Source: Allacma fusca (Eukaryota; Arthropoda; Collembola; Symphypleona; Sminthuridae). Taken from it: a stretch of 64,000 nucleotides of DNA. The position numbers and the translations under genes were made by a program. Below are positions 1 through 11,943 of the stretch, one piece after another. The DNA lies in contig OX359247.1 of NCBI GenBank assembly GCA_947179485.1, positions 62,655,131 through 62,719,130 on the forward strand, read 5' to 3'. The notes beneath the pieces were generated by a model, which was not told the origin of the DNA, searched no databases, and saw nothing but the letters and a program-made list of their open reading frames with translations. Each line of letters starts with the position of its first letter. Positions within the stretch are counted from its first letter, which is position 1.

Positions 1-3000
1 AGGGGCAAACATTACAAAACAAATAATTGCTTAGTTCTGTGGTTGACGTGTTAAAAGTTTACGGACATACGTTTTCTCGTTTCTTCAACTTCCCATTTAT
101 GTAAGCAGTTTTAGATTCTTCTCTTCGTCCCTTTTTTTTCATTTTCGAGGGGATTTTAAAACAGTCAGTTTTTATGGTCACATCCCTTGGACAACTTGGT
201 ACTACGCATTGCAAAACAGTTGATTTCGCTAGCTATAACACTTTCCCCCGAAATTGGTATTTAGAGTATCATTTTGAAATAGTTTTGGGAACTTTTCATG
301 AACATCATACCTTGGCTGACTATAGAATAAAATTTATTTTTGTAAATACTGGAATTAGCCCTTGCAAAAAGGATTGCATTCAAACAGACATACAAACCCA
401 GAAATGGTGAACATTTACAGTTATAGAGATTTAGGGAACGGATGTACATACATGCGTACAATGTATATGTTAATATATGTTGTCGTGATCAAGGATTTAT
501 TAATTCTGTCGTGGTTGTGTTCAGCGTTTGGTTATTGATTTATGGTGCTGTAATATTAATCCGCTTGCCTGATTGTGAGTACGAAGCTGGCTGGAATCTT
601 GTGATACCCCAACTCCAAATTTAGTCCGGTCGTAGTATTTACTTGCAGCTCTGCGAATTTCCGGCCTTTCGAATGAAATAGAAACTTCACTGTGGCACGG
701 ATACTCAACGTCAGAATATTGTGACCCTTGATCTGCAGACTGCTGCAAGCCTAAAAGTCTGGAGTTAGTAAATATTGTAGTTTGGTGCTCCTCATGGGTA
801 TTAAAATACCATACGTGTACCTTTTGCCGTACCCACACAATGAGCACTTCTAAATTGTGTACCTTTACCCGTACATCCTCTCTTCTAAGTTGAAAGATGA
901 GTGGATAGTCTCCGTGATGGTAAGAATCAAATATTCGCGCGCTCTTGATGATCCACTACCATAGCTTAAATTTGCCTTGCTTAGCCAACAATAGTTGTAA
1001 CTGTAAGAAAACTAAACGTGGGAATCAAGTTTCATCATGTATGTCCTCTTTACAAGAGCTTTGATTTAAATGATACTTGGTGGAAAGGTAAACTGAGCGC
1101 AGATTCCCCTTAACCCACATAAGGCAGTTACACATAAAACATTTGCTTCCCCAATTTTGTAAGACATTCTTTTCCGTTTTTTTCAGACATCGTTTCAATG
1201 ACCTTGATTAATTGAGTTGGCTGAGGGGGCGGTAATCGTTTTGTGCCAACCTGTTCATAACTACAAAAGGAGCGCTTATTACCTCTGCAATACATTACAC
1301 TAGTGACTTTTGAAATCTCGTATTTCCGAAACTAATTTTTCCTAAACAAAATTACTTTAGATTCGTGATCTACGCATGCAAATTGATTCTTACGTCAAAT
1401 TTCATTAAACCAACACTTATCAAGTAAATTAGTTCAAAATTACAGCAAAAGAAAATCCTTAAACATTACTACTAAAAGAATATGTCCATGGTCCATGTAC
1501 AAAGATACACATAATACATACATGCACCCAACACATCAAAACCAAAATAATAGGAGACTTTCGTTTCAATGCGCCCCTAACGATAACAACGTGAATGAGT
1601 TGAATTGAGCAGAATTTAGTTCATTTACACTTTTACAAACCTTTGAAAAACAGGGATTCTTAAATAAATGGATAACCTTGACCTGTACCCAAATACCCGG
1701 GTAATACCTGTACCCAGAAGGGGCACTACAATGTATTTGGTTCAGCGGTTGACTCATTGAGTGTCTTTGTTCCCGTGGAGGGTTACAACTCTTGAAAATT
1801 GAGTGTCCTACCCATAAATCATGACTTGATTGAACAGCAATGGCTGGTACTTTCTCCATCCATGTAAAGTGAAGTGTAGCGATTTGTAGTTGCATTACAT
1901 TCATACATATACGCACTTACACACATTAAACCTCCGAGATTGACAGTACCATTTTCGGTGAAGTACTTACCAGTTTAATCCTTGAGCCTTATTAAAACAA
2001 TAATCGAATGATCTCTCAGCTGGAACAATCTGCTCGCTCTGGGAATTGTTCGTCTGCTCAATTATAGGTATCTATATTTATTTTTGTGTAAATACTTATT
2101 GACAGCTGCACAAGTCTCTTCATGCAGTAAAATCCAGTTGAGTGCACCGTCCAAAAGCTTTAGACTGGCTTCAATGTCGAGCTCATACAGTACTTAGGGG
2201 AGTATGAAGTGCCTATTGTTTTCCAACGTACAGATAGATAAGTATACAATGTTATTCAAATAGCAATCGTAAATGGCAGGATTTTGTGAAGAATAATAAT
2301 TCTTAACGAATGGTAGATACGTTTCAAAGTATTGTTCTGGCAATACACAGGTTTCTAGCATACTATTTCCCTATTTGATGTCATTACCAGGAGCTATTGT
2401 AGTTTTTCCCCTTTCAAAATCTACTACCGCAAGAACTTCCTCTGCCTCTATTTCAGGGACATTTACAGATTCATTGCAATTATTAGTACCGCAGTAGGTT
2501 TTGTAATCCAACGTAAGCCAATAAGTCCAAACGTAAGCCTATTTATTTAATAGCGCTCAATAATATTTAAAAGCTTCCCTCATTTAAAATGCAGCACTGC
2601 AAAGTAATAGAAGAATTAACTTCGTAGTTGTAATTTGTATCTCTCTTTGAGCTCCATAAAAAGTGTTTTGCATGCCAGTGAGAAGACGAGGATGAAACGA
2701 TCTAAGGCTACTATGAATAGCAGGATGTGCTTTTAAAAAATTGCTTTCTCCCTAAAATAGAATAAAGTTGAACCGGATCAGTTCCTGGTGCCGTAACCTT
2801 ATCCGAAAATTCTCATTGCTTCTTCTGCGGAGTAGATATTATTACTTATTGTTTATCAATTCAAAGTTCTTATGAGCACTTACCGCTCCGCTGGAACTCG
2901 TATAATCCCACAAGATTGAAACTCTTCGGTCCAGTCTTAACTTTAATTATTTGAGTTTTCAACAAGAACTTTGCAATTTCAAGGAGAACAAACAAGATAG

Positions 3001-4978
3001 ATCCAAGTTCAATGTACAATAAGTACATACATAGGTGCAGGCTGCTTGCATACACATAATTACGTAGATGTACATAGCCATAGTGCGGTTCCCCCACGTG
3101 ACCAAGAACACAAAATGTTTAACCGGATTTGCTCAACTCATCTTCTATATTTTGTGTACGTGTACCATGCGGTAAACAGCGTGGTGTTTCAATGCAGTGT
3201 GTTAGCATACCTATGTGATAACATGTTTGCACGCTTTATACTTTACTTTGAAAATTAATTGTGTTTGTAAGAAAGGTTTATGTATTCTATTACAAGGGTA
3301 GTACAAATTTAATAATTAAACCCATTTGCACCGCATCCTCCTTAAACACATTTGCATGATGTACGTGTAGCCAAGGGAGTACATAGATACAAAACGGCCT
3401 CAACACATTTTGAAAAAATATACAATATGAACAAACCGGATCTCAGTGAAACTGATTGAGAATAAATTACAATATTGTAGATATACTACAATATTTTAAT
3501 TAAAAAGTAATACACAAATATCTATAGTTTGATCTGAAGTCAAGAATTTCATATCCGAATCAGAGTAAAATATTCAGCGATTTGGACAAAATTGAACAAT
3601 CTGTTTTGCATCAGAGAGTTTATAGACAATGGAAGTAATCCAAGTTTTCATTAGTTTTTAGTCATTCGTGAAAAGTCAAGTTACTAAATATTTCCTAATC
3701 CTACAACTTATGACGACGTAATAGTGGAGATTGTAGGAACTGTGGACTTAATCCTTTTTGCATGCATTGTGCTCTTGACGCAAACTACAGTTACCTTTGA
3801 CTTTAAGAATTTTATCCAGGAAAAAAATCCTTACGATTGCCATTACCAGATTTTTATAAGATATTTCAAGATTTTAATATAAAATAGAAAGAATTGGAAA
3901 ATGCGCTCCGTTATCCATCCTATTCTGTGTAGGCGTATCTTTATATCAGATTTGATGTTTCGGGATGTCACTGGAAGAATTTTTGAGACTGGTTGCATTT
4001 ATAGAACACATAATCAGTCACATTGATCTCGCAGCCTGAAAGCTCCGGACATGTCAATGCATAAATGCAATGCAGTTATTAACATTGAAAAGAAATTCTA
4101 GGCAGGGAAAGAAATGAAGCCCCTGAAACACTGGAGTATTTTAGACTTTCACTTTTATCTCTTTCTCCGAATATAAGCTCAGAGGCTTTTCTTCGTCAGC
4201 ATTAATATGTTTAGATTTGTAACTGAACTGAATTTAGAGTGATGGGAAGGCTTACTGAAATCCGGTTAGAATGTAGTTTATTTTTGTGGAAACCCCTGCA
4301 CTCTGCAGTCATTACTTGTAGATAATACAATTTCGTTGCAATTCTAATGCGTTCTTTGTAGCTGTTGTTCATAATTGATTTCGATAGAATAAGGAATAAA
4401 TCTACACGTGTTAGTTGATCATTTTGATTCCTAAGGATTTCTACCCGCCCACTGGCAATGATCCTTCAGTAGCTATATGCACTCCTTTTCATCTGACTGA
4501 TTGTGGGTATAACAGGAATTTCAGAGATTGATAACAACAAAGCATATTTTAATTAGTAATTATTTTAATGACAAAAAACTTTTGTATCTAATGTTCTATA
4601 TTTAGCAAAACGTATATAACTATTACTAAAAACTTGATTTCATAAATTCTAAATTTTATACTGAAAGTGAATGATTTATAGACAATACATAAATTCTTGT
4701 AATAGCTAATAATTATAAAGTAGACCCTGAGTTTAATATTTTTTTATCTTTTCTTATTTGATCTTCGAAAATGATTCGAGGAATTATTTTTTACTGATAG
4801 CAGAAGTGAGTGATTGAAGAAGTTTGATTTGCTTATCCGTTTATATGTATCTCCTGCTGGAAAAATTCTTTCACTGTGCTTGTACTAAAATTTAAGAATA
4901 TGCTGCGTTGTATGTATGTCATGAATGTAACTGCGAGTAAACTTTTGGAGTAAAGTTTTGATCAAATCTTAATGATCA

Positions 4979-5137
4979 GGGGTGGATTGATAGACGGCAT
5001 AATTTTTTACCCTGACCCTAAGCCTCAAAATGTTTTCGTGAGTCTTTCCGAGTGCAATCTGTGGGCATTTGTTAATTTTTTTTTACCCCGATCCTAAATT
5101 TTTTACCCAGGGAGGGCCACCCTGTAAATCCACCTCT
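4979..5137. repeat. short inverted-repeat element (MITE-like)
   Basis: The left end reads GGGGTGGATTGATAGACGG and the reverse complement of the right end reads GAGGTGGATTTACAGGGTGG, so the termini are imperfect inverted repeats sharing GGTGGATT. A second inner pair of TTTTTTACCC/GGGTAAAAAA-like runs is also present. No target duplication is convincing. It is probably a short non-autonomous DNA element. Confidence 0.35.
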
Positions 5138-8100
5138 TTAGTAATCAAGTTAATAAGGGACCAATGAAACATTATACATTAATTATAAAACATTAAAATA
5201 TTTTGTAACTGTAATTTTTTATTAATTAATTACTAATTTAGGGACATCGAATTCATTAAAAATATATTTGAAAATATATAATACATTTGATTTAATGAAA
5301 GGGTGCCGATTGAAACGGGAGATCCTGAAGTCGGGTTTTACTGCAAATAATTGTTACATCTAATTATATAATGGCCAAATTATCAAAAGGGTTTCGATCG
5401 ATAAAGAATCACTAATTTATACAATTAGTACATAATTAATTATATTCAGAAGCAGCTGACTGTAAAATTACATAAATGATGAAAGCAGTTAGTAGTTAGA
5501 AATAAAATTTCTATAGATACATCTAGAGTTAATATAACTTATTCCAACATTTACAATTTATAACTGGCTTACAAATTCTGAAAATTCAGACCACGTTTTA
5601 AACATTCGGTCTAGTATCTACTTGAAAATGTACTTTTAATACTCCAGGAAACGGGCCTGATACATATGTACATTCAGTGAGATTTATTATTGGGCCGTCA
5701 ATAAATACATGCATAGAATGCATGCATTAGTAATAATTATCTGTCAAAGCATCCTTTCCCGTAATACTTAAGTACATGACAACAGTAATTACCCGCGATT
5801 CTTTTGGTCATTACGCATGTATTCAGACATGGAGGAGTATCATGCAGTTAACACAAACCAAACGGAGTTGCACAGTTAACTTCTGAGTTGTTTTGAAGTC
5901 TCATTATTACGTCAATGACTTTCAGGTTGAGCCCGTGACAGCTGCCAGAAGCAAACAAGTGATGTAATATTAACATTCTGGATGGGACACCACAACTCAT
6001 TTGAGATTCAATGACAATTCATTCTCATTTTAAACTTTGTAGTTTCAAAAACGTGTTTGGGTTTGGTATGAGGGGTACTGTGGAAGAATGTGTGCGGTCG
6101 TATAAATGTTAATAATGTAGCTCATACCGCAATTGTAACATTTCCATTTTATATTCCTTTAAAATGCTAAATGTTCTAAATACATGCGTGTCTGACTCAT
6201 AAATAATTACATAAGCAAATATCTATAGTTGTGTATTTAAACAAAACATACTATAAGAGCACATTTTTGCGTTTGAATTATCACTCATAATCCTTTGCAA
6301 AAACATTTACAAGCAAATAGATTAAAGTATATGTTATAGTGTTTACGAATGTAGTATAAAGTAAATAGTTTGTAAATAATTAACGTAAACACTAAAACTC
6401 TGCTTAACTTCCAAGTCTCCAACTGCACTCTCAAAACAAATACTTTCAAAATTTCTAACTTAAATTAATGAGAAACGAATTTTTCTCATTTTCAGAGACA
6501 AATCCGCCTTTCATATAGTTCATCCACCAACTTAAGCAAGAAAGCAAGGGCGATTGAAAATTGTTTGCAACTATATAGTTTCGTTTACAATTTATTTATT
6601 CATCGATAAGGGCTTATGGCTCAGAATTGATGGGCTTAAGTATCTGCATTTATTCAGTTGTCATGTTTTTGAAGTAAAAAAGTATACTGGCGGTAAATTT
6701 ATCAACGGGAAGTATACAGACCTGCAAAAAAAAGAGAGATTGTGTAAAGCTGTAAAAGTGCATATACCTATGTATTTGTACATTTGAAAAAGTAATAATT
6801 CAAGAATTTTTATTGTTCCAATTTAAATTCATGGAATCAGAATAGGAAATTACTGAAGCATAGATACATACATATATACTTATAAGAAAAAAAATAAAAC
6901 AAATTATATTGAAATAGACAATCACAGTAGGTTCAATTTCCTCTATACCAGCATTTCCTCGTAAGGAGAATTAATTGCACAAACCTTACATGATACAGTT
7001 ATTCGGTACTTCCTAGGGTCTTGGTATTTCAGGGTAGAACGGAACAAGTAAATACGCTTTAAAACAACATTCACGGGGCTTTTAAGTGATTCTAAAATAT
7101 TAATGCTAAGCTGTTTAATATTTGCTGGTAGTGCACAAGCTCAAAGCAAGAAGTTATTGATTTTTCTCTCTTGTTACAGAGCCCGAAAGTAATTTACGAT
7201 GTGAACATATTTGTAACACATTACAATGCAAGTTATAGGAAAGTTTCTCAAAGCAATTACGAACCCTTGTCCCAAAGAATAGTGTACGTAACCATGGCAT
7301 GTGTACTTTGGTGTGATTATTTCTATCTATTTCGATTGATTTCACTCACAATCAGAAACATCATATGTCACGTTATTATAGTTAGTTATTTATCCCTTTG
7401 TATGTATTTGTATTGTGCTTGCATATTTTTTCCCCATTTCAGTACTCGTATGACGTCGCCCGAGTGTTATTTTAGCATCATTTACTTATGTATTAAGGTA
7501 ACCATACAGGAATGTAAGACAGCAGATGAAGTAACTAATAAATATGGAGCTCACATGCAAGCAGTCTAGTTGTGATCCCTTAAGGATCATGTTGCAATCA
7601 TACTCCGTGATTTCAGCGTATTCTAATAACAGTAGTGAAACCGGATTAAACGTAGACAACGTCCGGGTCAATTATTGCAAAACTGGTTTCCCTCAGAGAG
7701 TCATCAGGAATCTCAGCATTTAGACTGTACTGCATGTTTGAGATAATTAGTCCGGGATCAAATGACATAGGACATTAAAAATTACTTGAAACGGGAGATT
7801 TGAATGGTAGAAGTCACGCTACCATCTATGGGCTAGAGATGTGTGGTAGTGGAAACACATGAAAATGGCCACCCTGTAAATTATAAGTCTGAACTTAGAT
7901 TACAAACGTGAGATTCGTTTCAAAAGGTCTGGGAACTGACTTGACTTCATTAATCGTTTAATATTAATTACCATAGGAGATGATTAGATGAGCCTCTGAC
8001 GAATATCTCCTCCTTTTCGAAGGTCGTGAAATCCTCGGGCTTTTACAACGTCATGCCAAAGGTCTGTGTATCGAATTATTGATGCATACATTTTTAATTA

Positions 8101-8389
8101 ACCTCGACGAGAACTCCCAATTAATGCAGTTTCTACGCCGAACGAATCCGGCATCTGAATGGAAGGTTGCTCAGTGATTCGCAGTGTAACTCAATTATTA
8201 TCCCCTTGGAGGAATTGGTGTCTCGCTGAGGAAAGTCGCTCAATGTGGCATTCAAAGATTAAATAATGTTAAGCATAATAATGATTCCACGTGATATTTC
8301 GTATCCTTGAACTTCCATGATCTGAAAACTAATAATAATTATTACATTTTCATGTTCATTTCTGAAGTTTTGGTACTTATGTAATTATA

Positions 8390-8554
8390 TATTCATTAAT
8401 TCATTAAGAGCACCGCTGGGCATCAACGGAACCTTTAAAAATAAAAAAATATTCCAGCATGAGGAATTTGAACTAATATGAGGGAATCAAATATTTTGCG
8501 AGTCATTCCCTTATAGGGGCTAAAGGAGGGCAAGTGATTATGGTCACCCTGTAT
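8390..8554. repeat. right-end fragment of the TACAGGGTG MITE family
   Basis: The stretch has a GGGAATCAAATATTT motif, then CCCTTATAGGGGCTA, then a CACCCTGTA terminus. The same order occurs at the right end of the fuller copy at 54250-55021. The left end is not recognisable here. Confidence 0.4.
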
Positions 8555-9446
8555 ACAGAACCAATTTAATTAACTCGATTAGTCAAATTTTATTAAGCTT
8601 GATTCCATCTCAATGTATTATTTTTAGCTGGAATTATATATGAAACTTTTCAATTTATTTCCTCCCTTAGACCATTACACATATAGGATTTAAAAAATCG
8701 ACAAAATATACAGAAAATCTGCTTGAAACCTCAAAGTAAGGTAATTAGTTTCCCCGTCAAAACAGATGATTATATTATTGAAATCATTTTTTATCATAAA
8801 GTTAAGTCACTCCTTAAATGTATTTCCATCAACTCAATTGAGGATGTGAATTGGATTATCTGATTCAGTTCAGCTTCCCGGACAGTTTTAAAAGAAGGAA
8901 AATTTCCTTCGAATTGAACGGGATGAAAACACCTATGAAATTAAATTGGAGGTTGAACGGAATAAAATTAAAATCCGACCTTTGGCTTTCCATTCCCACT
9001 TCGTTGCTAATTATGTTTTAATTAATTCATTAAGAATTCATAGCGTTTTCTCTGCTGATTATTGCTATACCTACACCTGGACCTGGTGGAGGCTATTTAT
9101 AATTAAACTAATGAGAGATTCTTGCAGCAAAACTAATGAACTTCTTATTACGCAACAGCAACTCATTTAATTATTCACGAGACTTTCCCTTCACGTGAGA
9201 CACGAGAAACATCTTTGCTGGTTATAGATAGCGCAAATTTTATTATATTAGCTTAATTTTGAATGACGTTACATCGATTTACTCGATTTTAATTACGCGT
9301 CACAACAGAGTAAGGCTCATCTCATCTAATCTTTTCGCAGTTACGTAAATTTAACCACGACATAAACAGTCAGCAATTTCACAATTTCCGTAGAATCTTC
9401 GAAACAAATCACAGAAAATAAAATCCAGGGCGGTGCTTCTAACACT

Positions 9447-9552
9447 CAGAGCTGTCCAAAATACATGGTATTTTAAATACATGTATTTCAAATACGTATT
9501 TCAAATACGTATTTCAAATACATTTTTGTATTTTGTATTTTTGTGGCTAGGT
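9447..9552 (+). mobile_element. hAT-like terminus with AAATAC subterminal repeats
   Basis: The sequence CAGAGCTGTCCAAAATAC resembles hAT terminal inverted repeats (CAG-G consensus). It is followed by tandem 13-bp GTATTTCAAATAC units, the sort of subterminal repeat many hAT elements carry. The opposite terminus was not found, so this is a broken or nested copy. Confidence 0.45.
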
Positions 9553-9758
9553 ATATATTTTGTAGTTTGTATTTTGTCTTACGAAGCATTGTATTTTGTA
9601 GTTTGTATTTTGTCTTACGAAGCATTGTATTTTGTAGTTTGTATTTTGTCTTACGAAGCATTGTATTTTGTAGTTTGTATTTTGTCTTACGAAGCATTGT
9701 ATTTTGTAGTTTGTATTTTGTCTTACGAAGCATTGTATTTTGTAGTTTGTATTTTGTT
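9553..9758. repeat. 36-bp minisatellite
   Basis: About five and a half near-identical 36-bp copies, each containing TTTTGTAGTTTGTATTTTG then TCTTACGAAGCATTG. The unit preserves all three frames, so long open frames appear on both strands. They are repeat artefacts and not genes. The array lies inside hAT-like subterminal sequence and probably arose from it by slippage or unequal exchange. Confidence 0.9.
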
Positions 9759-9998
9759 CGCTATATACACACATAAGCTACTTGTGTTTTTTGTTGGCGC
9801 ACTTTCTTTGGGTTTGAAAATTCCGTTTATGCCAAAAACCAATCACATCAATGAAGTAAAACGAAATGCAATCGTTTTAAAATCCCATAAAACTTTCCAG
9901 ATTTTGGATGCTCTATATACGTTTCAAGTAATTATGTATTTTGTAGTTTGTATTTTCGTCGCCTGAAGAATGTATGTAGTATTTTGTAGTTTGTATTG

Positions 9999-10200
9999 TC
10001 TACGTTTTGGGTATGTATTTTCTACATTTTGGGTATGTATTTTCTACATTTTGGGTATGTATTTTCTACATTTTGGGTATGTATTTTCTACATTTTGGGT
10101 ATGTATTTTCTACATTTTGGGTATTTATTTTCTACATTTTGGGTATGTATTTTCTACATTTTGGGTATGTATTTTCTACATTTTGGGTATGTATTTTGTA
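9999..10200. repeat. 22-bp minisatellite
   Basis: About nine copies of a 22-bp unit containing GGGTATGTATTTTCTACATT. One unit has a G-to-T change (GGGTATTTATTT). It shares the TATTTTGTAGTTTGTATTTT flank with the 36-bp array just upstream, so both derive from the same parent element. Confidence 0.9.
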
Positions 10201-10230
10201 TTTTGTAGTTTGTATTTTCTATGCCTGAAG

Positions 10231-10870
10231 CAGTGCTCTCAATTTTACTCACTACTCGAATTTTTCATAAAGTGAGTAAGTGAGTATTGTAATTACTCGT
10301 ACTCACTTCCGCGAGTTGAGTAAGTAATGAGTAAGTAATTTTAAAGATGCATTATGTTTAAGTAAGCAATGAGTAAGTACGCAGACTCATTCCCTAATAT
10401 AATTCAAATATTGAGTAAGTAATTACATTTTTACTTGAGTAACTACCATAAAAAAATGTTCTCCGGCAATGTCCATGCCTTACTATGGTTTATGGAGGTA
10501 GATACCACAGGCAAACAATGCTTTTTTACATTAAATGCGTCGATGCAACTCGTTAAACTTGAATTGTTGGCAACACTACCAAATATGTGATCGTAATTTT
10601 AATGAAAAGCATATAAAGATCCAACTTTAATTGTATTGAAGCTAAACTTGAACAGTGAATGAGTGAAGTAACAAATTCATGGTCTGCAAAAGAGAATATT
10701 ACTGTGGAAGAACTAGATAGGAAGGAAAGTGTTCCAGCTCAAGATGTTTTGAGTGAAAACCTAGTTCAGCATTAACTGGAACTACGGAACGTCTATTTTC
10801 CAAATTGATTAATAAAGGACGTGCTCGTAGAAATTATTTAAAATGTTAGATTTGAAGGATTGATTTTCTA
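10231..10870 (+). mobile_element. degraded hAT element with transposase C-terminal remnant
   Basis: The left end CAGTGCTCTCAA looks like a hAT terminal repeat and is followed by GAGTAAGTAAT-type subterminal repeats on both strands to about 10440. At 10769-10849 a short open stretch reads TTERLFSKLINKGRARRNYL before a stop, which resembles the hATC dimerisation motif (S/T-ER-x-FS ... RxRL). The rest of the transposase is missing or shattered and no right terminus is seen. The family call rests on this motif plus the terminus. Confidence 0.5.
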
Positions 10871-10920
10871 TTTGATTTTTTTTGAAGGGCTAGTAAATCG
10901 CACTTATACCAATCATTTAA

Positions 10921-11040
10921 GACAAGATGTGAGAATAATTACTTATAATTACTTATAATTACTTATAATTACTTATAATAATAAATACTTATTATAAGTA
11001 GGTCCTGTAGGAGGAATTAAACATTCCTACATATCTTGTC
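10921..11040. repeat. short inverted-repeat unit with tandem AATTACTTAT core
   Basis: GACAAGATGTG at the left is mirrored by CATATCTTGTC at the right. Inside, at 10935-10979, there are about four to five tandem AATTACTTAT units followed by their inverse. It is a small palindromic AT-rich element, possibly MITE-derived. Confidence 0.5.
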
Positions 11041-11361
11041 TGTCTCTTAAATATACAAATCAAGAGTGTCGTAGACTTCATCAATGACCTGACAGATATT
11101 TTAAAAGGAACTGATGTCCTTCCGTTGAACCAACAAATGAATGTTGTGTGTAAACCTATGGAAAAGACAGTTGATATTATTAAATAAGTATTATGTGTTT
11201 TCTTTTATGTAGGTACATAGCTCTGGAAGGCTGAGAAAATTCTTCGTGAGCGATACCGACATAGAAAGTGTCATTTGAGGTTGTTCACTCAAGGAATGGA
11301 ACTAACGAGAAAGTCGGGAGAATGAAAGACTTTTGAAGCCAAAAGCACCATAACAACTGTC

Positions 11362-11943
11362 ATGTTAAAACCAGGAGCAACAGTTCCAAGAGGGCCTCCT
11401 TTCTCCAAGACTTATTTCCGCCACAACTTATCATTTCAGAGAAGCTCTCGGGTTCTCTTGCTCGTTTTGATTGTCCATGGTCATGTGGTTTGTAGCTTCC
11501 TCCCTTCCCAAATAGATCATACCATGGAATTCCCACTGCGGGGTAAACAAGCCAATGGAGTGGAATCCCATAGCGACTACATCCTCACACAGATGTTTAC
11601 TTCTTTAGCTCAAAATTCACAGCATCATCACAATGGGAATGAATCTGCCTATCCATTTAATACTATCCCCGGGAGCAGCCGTGCCAATCGATCCTCAGAT
11701 ATTTCTACATATAGTTTGGAAAGCAGTGGTTGGAACCGGGGTGAAGGAATTAAACGGGGAAGAGACCAAAATCCAAAGCTGTCTGTTTTTGAATCTAATA
11801 TTATTCCCCAAACATCGGATGAATTATCTTCTTCCGGTCCATCCCCTGCGACGGAAGCAGTCTCAGAGATTATCGATGAGGATTTTAAGTACTACCTTAC
11901 TGTACTGCTAGCTCAACAGGAATCCAGATGTTTTGAGGATTTT
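11362..11943 (+). CDS. RTK exon 1: signal segment and N-terminal region
   Basis: Encodes residues 1-194 and ends phase 0 at GTAAGT. The hydrophobic run [16 protein letters not shown] at about residues 31-46 follows a long basic N-region, so it is a signal peptide with an unusually long leader. The rest is low-complexity, Ser/Asn-rich and unrecognised. The next ATG lies beyond the hydrophobic run, which favours this start. Confidence 0.75.

Larger units (their letters stand above)
1..9446. other. gene-free upstream region
   Basis: I see no coding exon I can support here. The open frames are short, lack family resemblance and overlap on both strands. The sequence is AT-rich with scattered TACATACA/TATGTA microsatellite tracts. 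Ends resembling TACAGGGTG-family MITEs occur near 5110-5118, 7870-7880 and 8543-8553. It may contain 5' untranslated exons or enhancers of the receptor kinase gene that begins at 11362, but none is recognisable. Confidence 0.5.

Noticed and set aside
7171..7569. 132-codon open frame
   Set aside because: Hydrophobic AT-driven sequence with no splice or start context and no family match.
9553..10200. Regular direct repeats reminiscent of a CRISPR array
   Set aside because: Units are contiguous tandem copies with no unique spacers, in eukaryotic DNA.
9433..10275. Several overlapping open frames on both strands, up to 177 codons
   Set aside because: They are translations of the 36-bp and 22-bp minisatellites, whose units lack stops in several frames.
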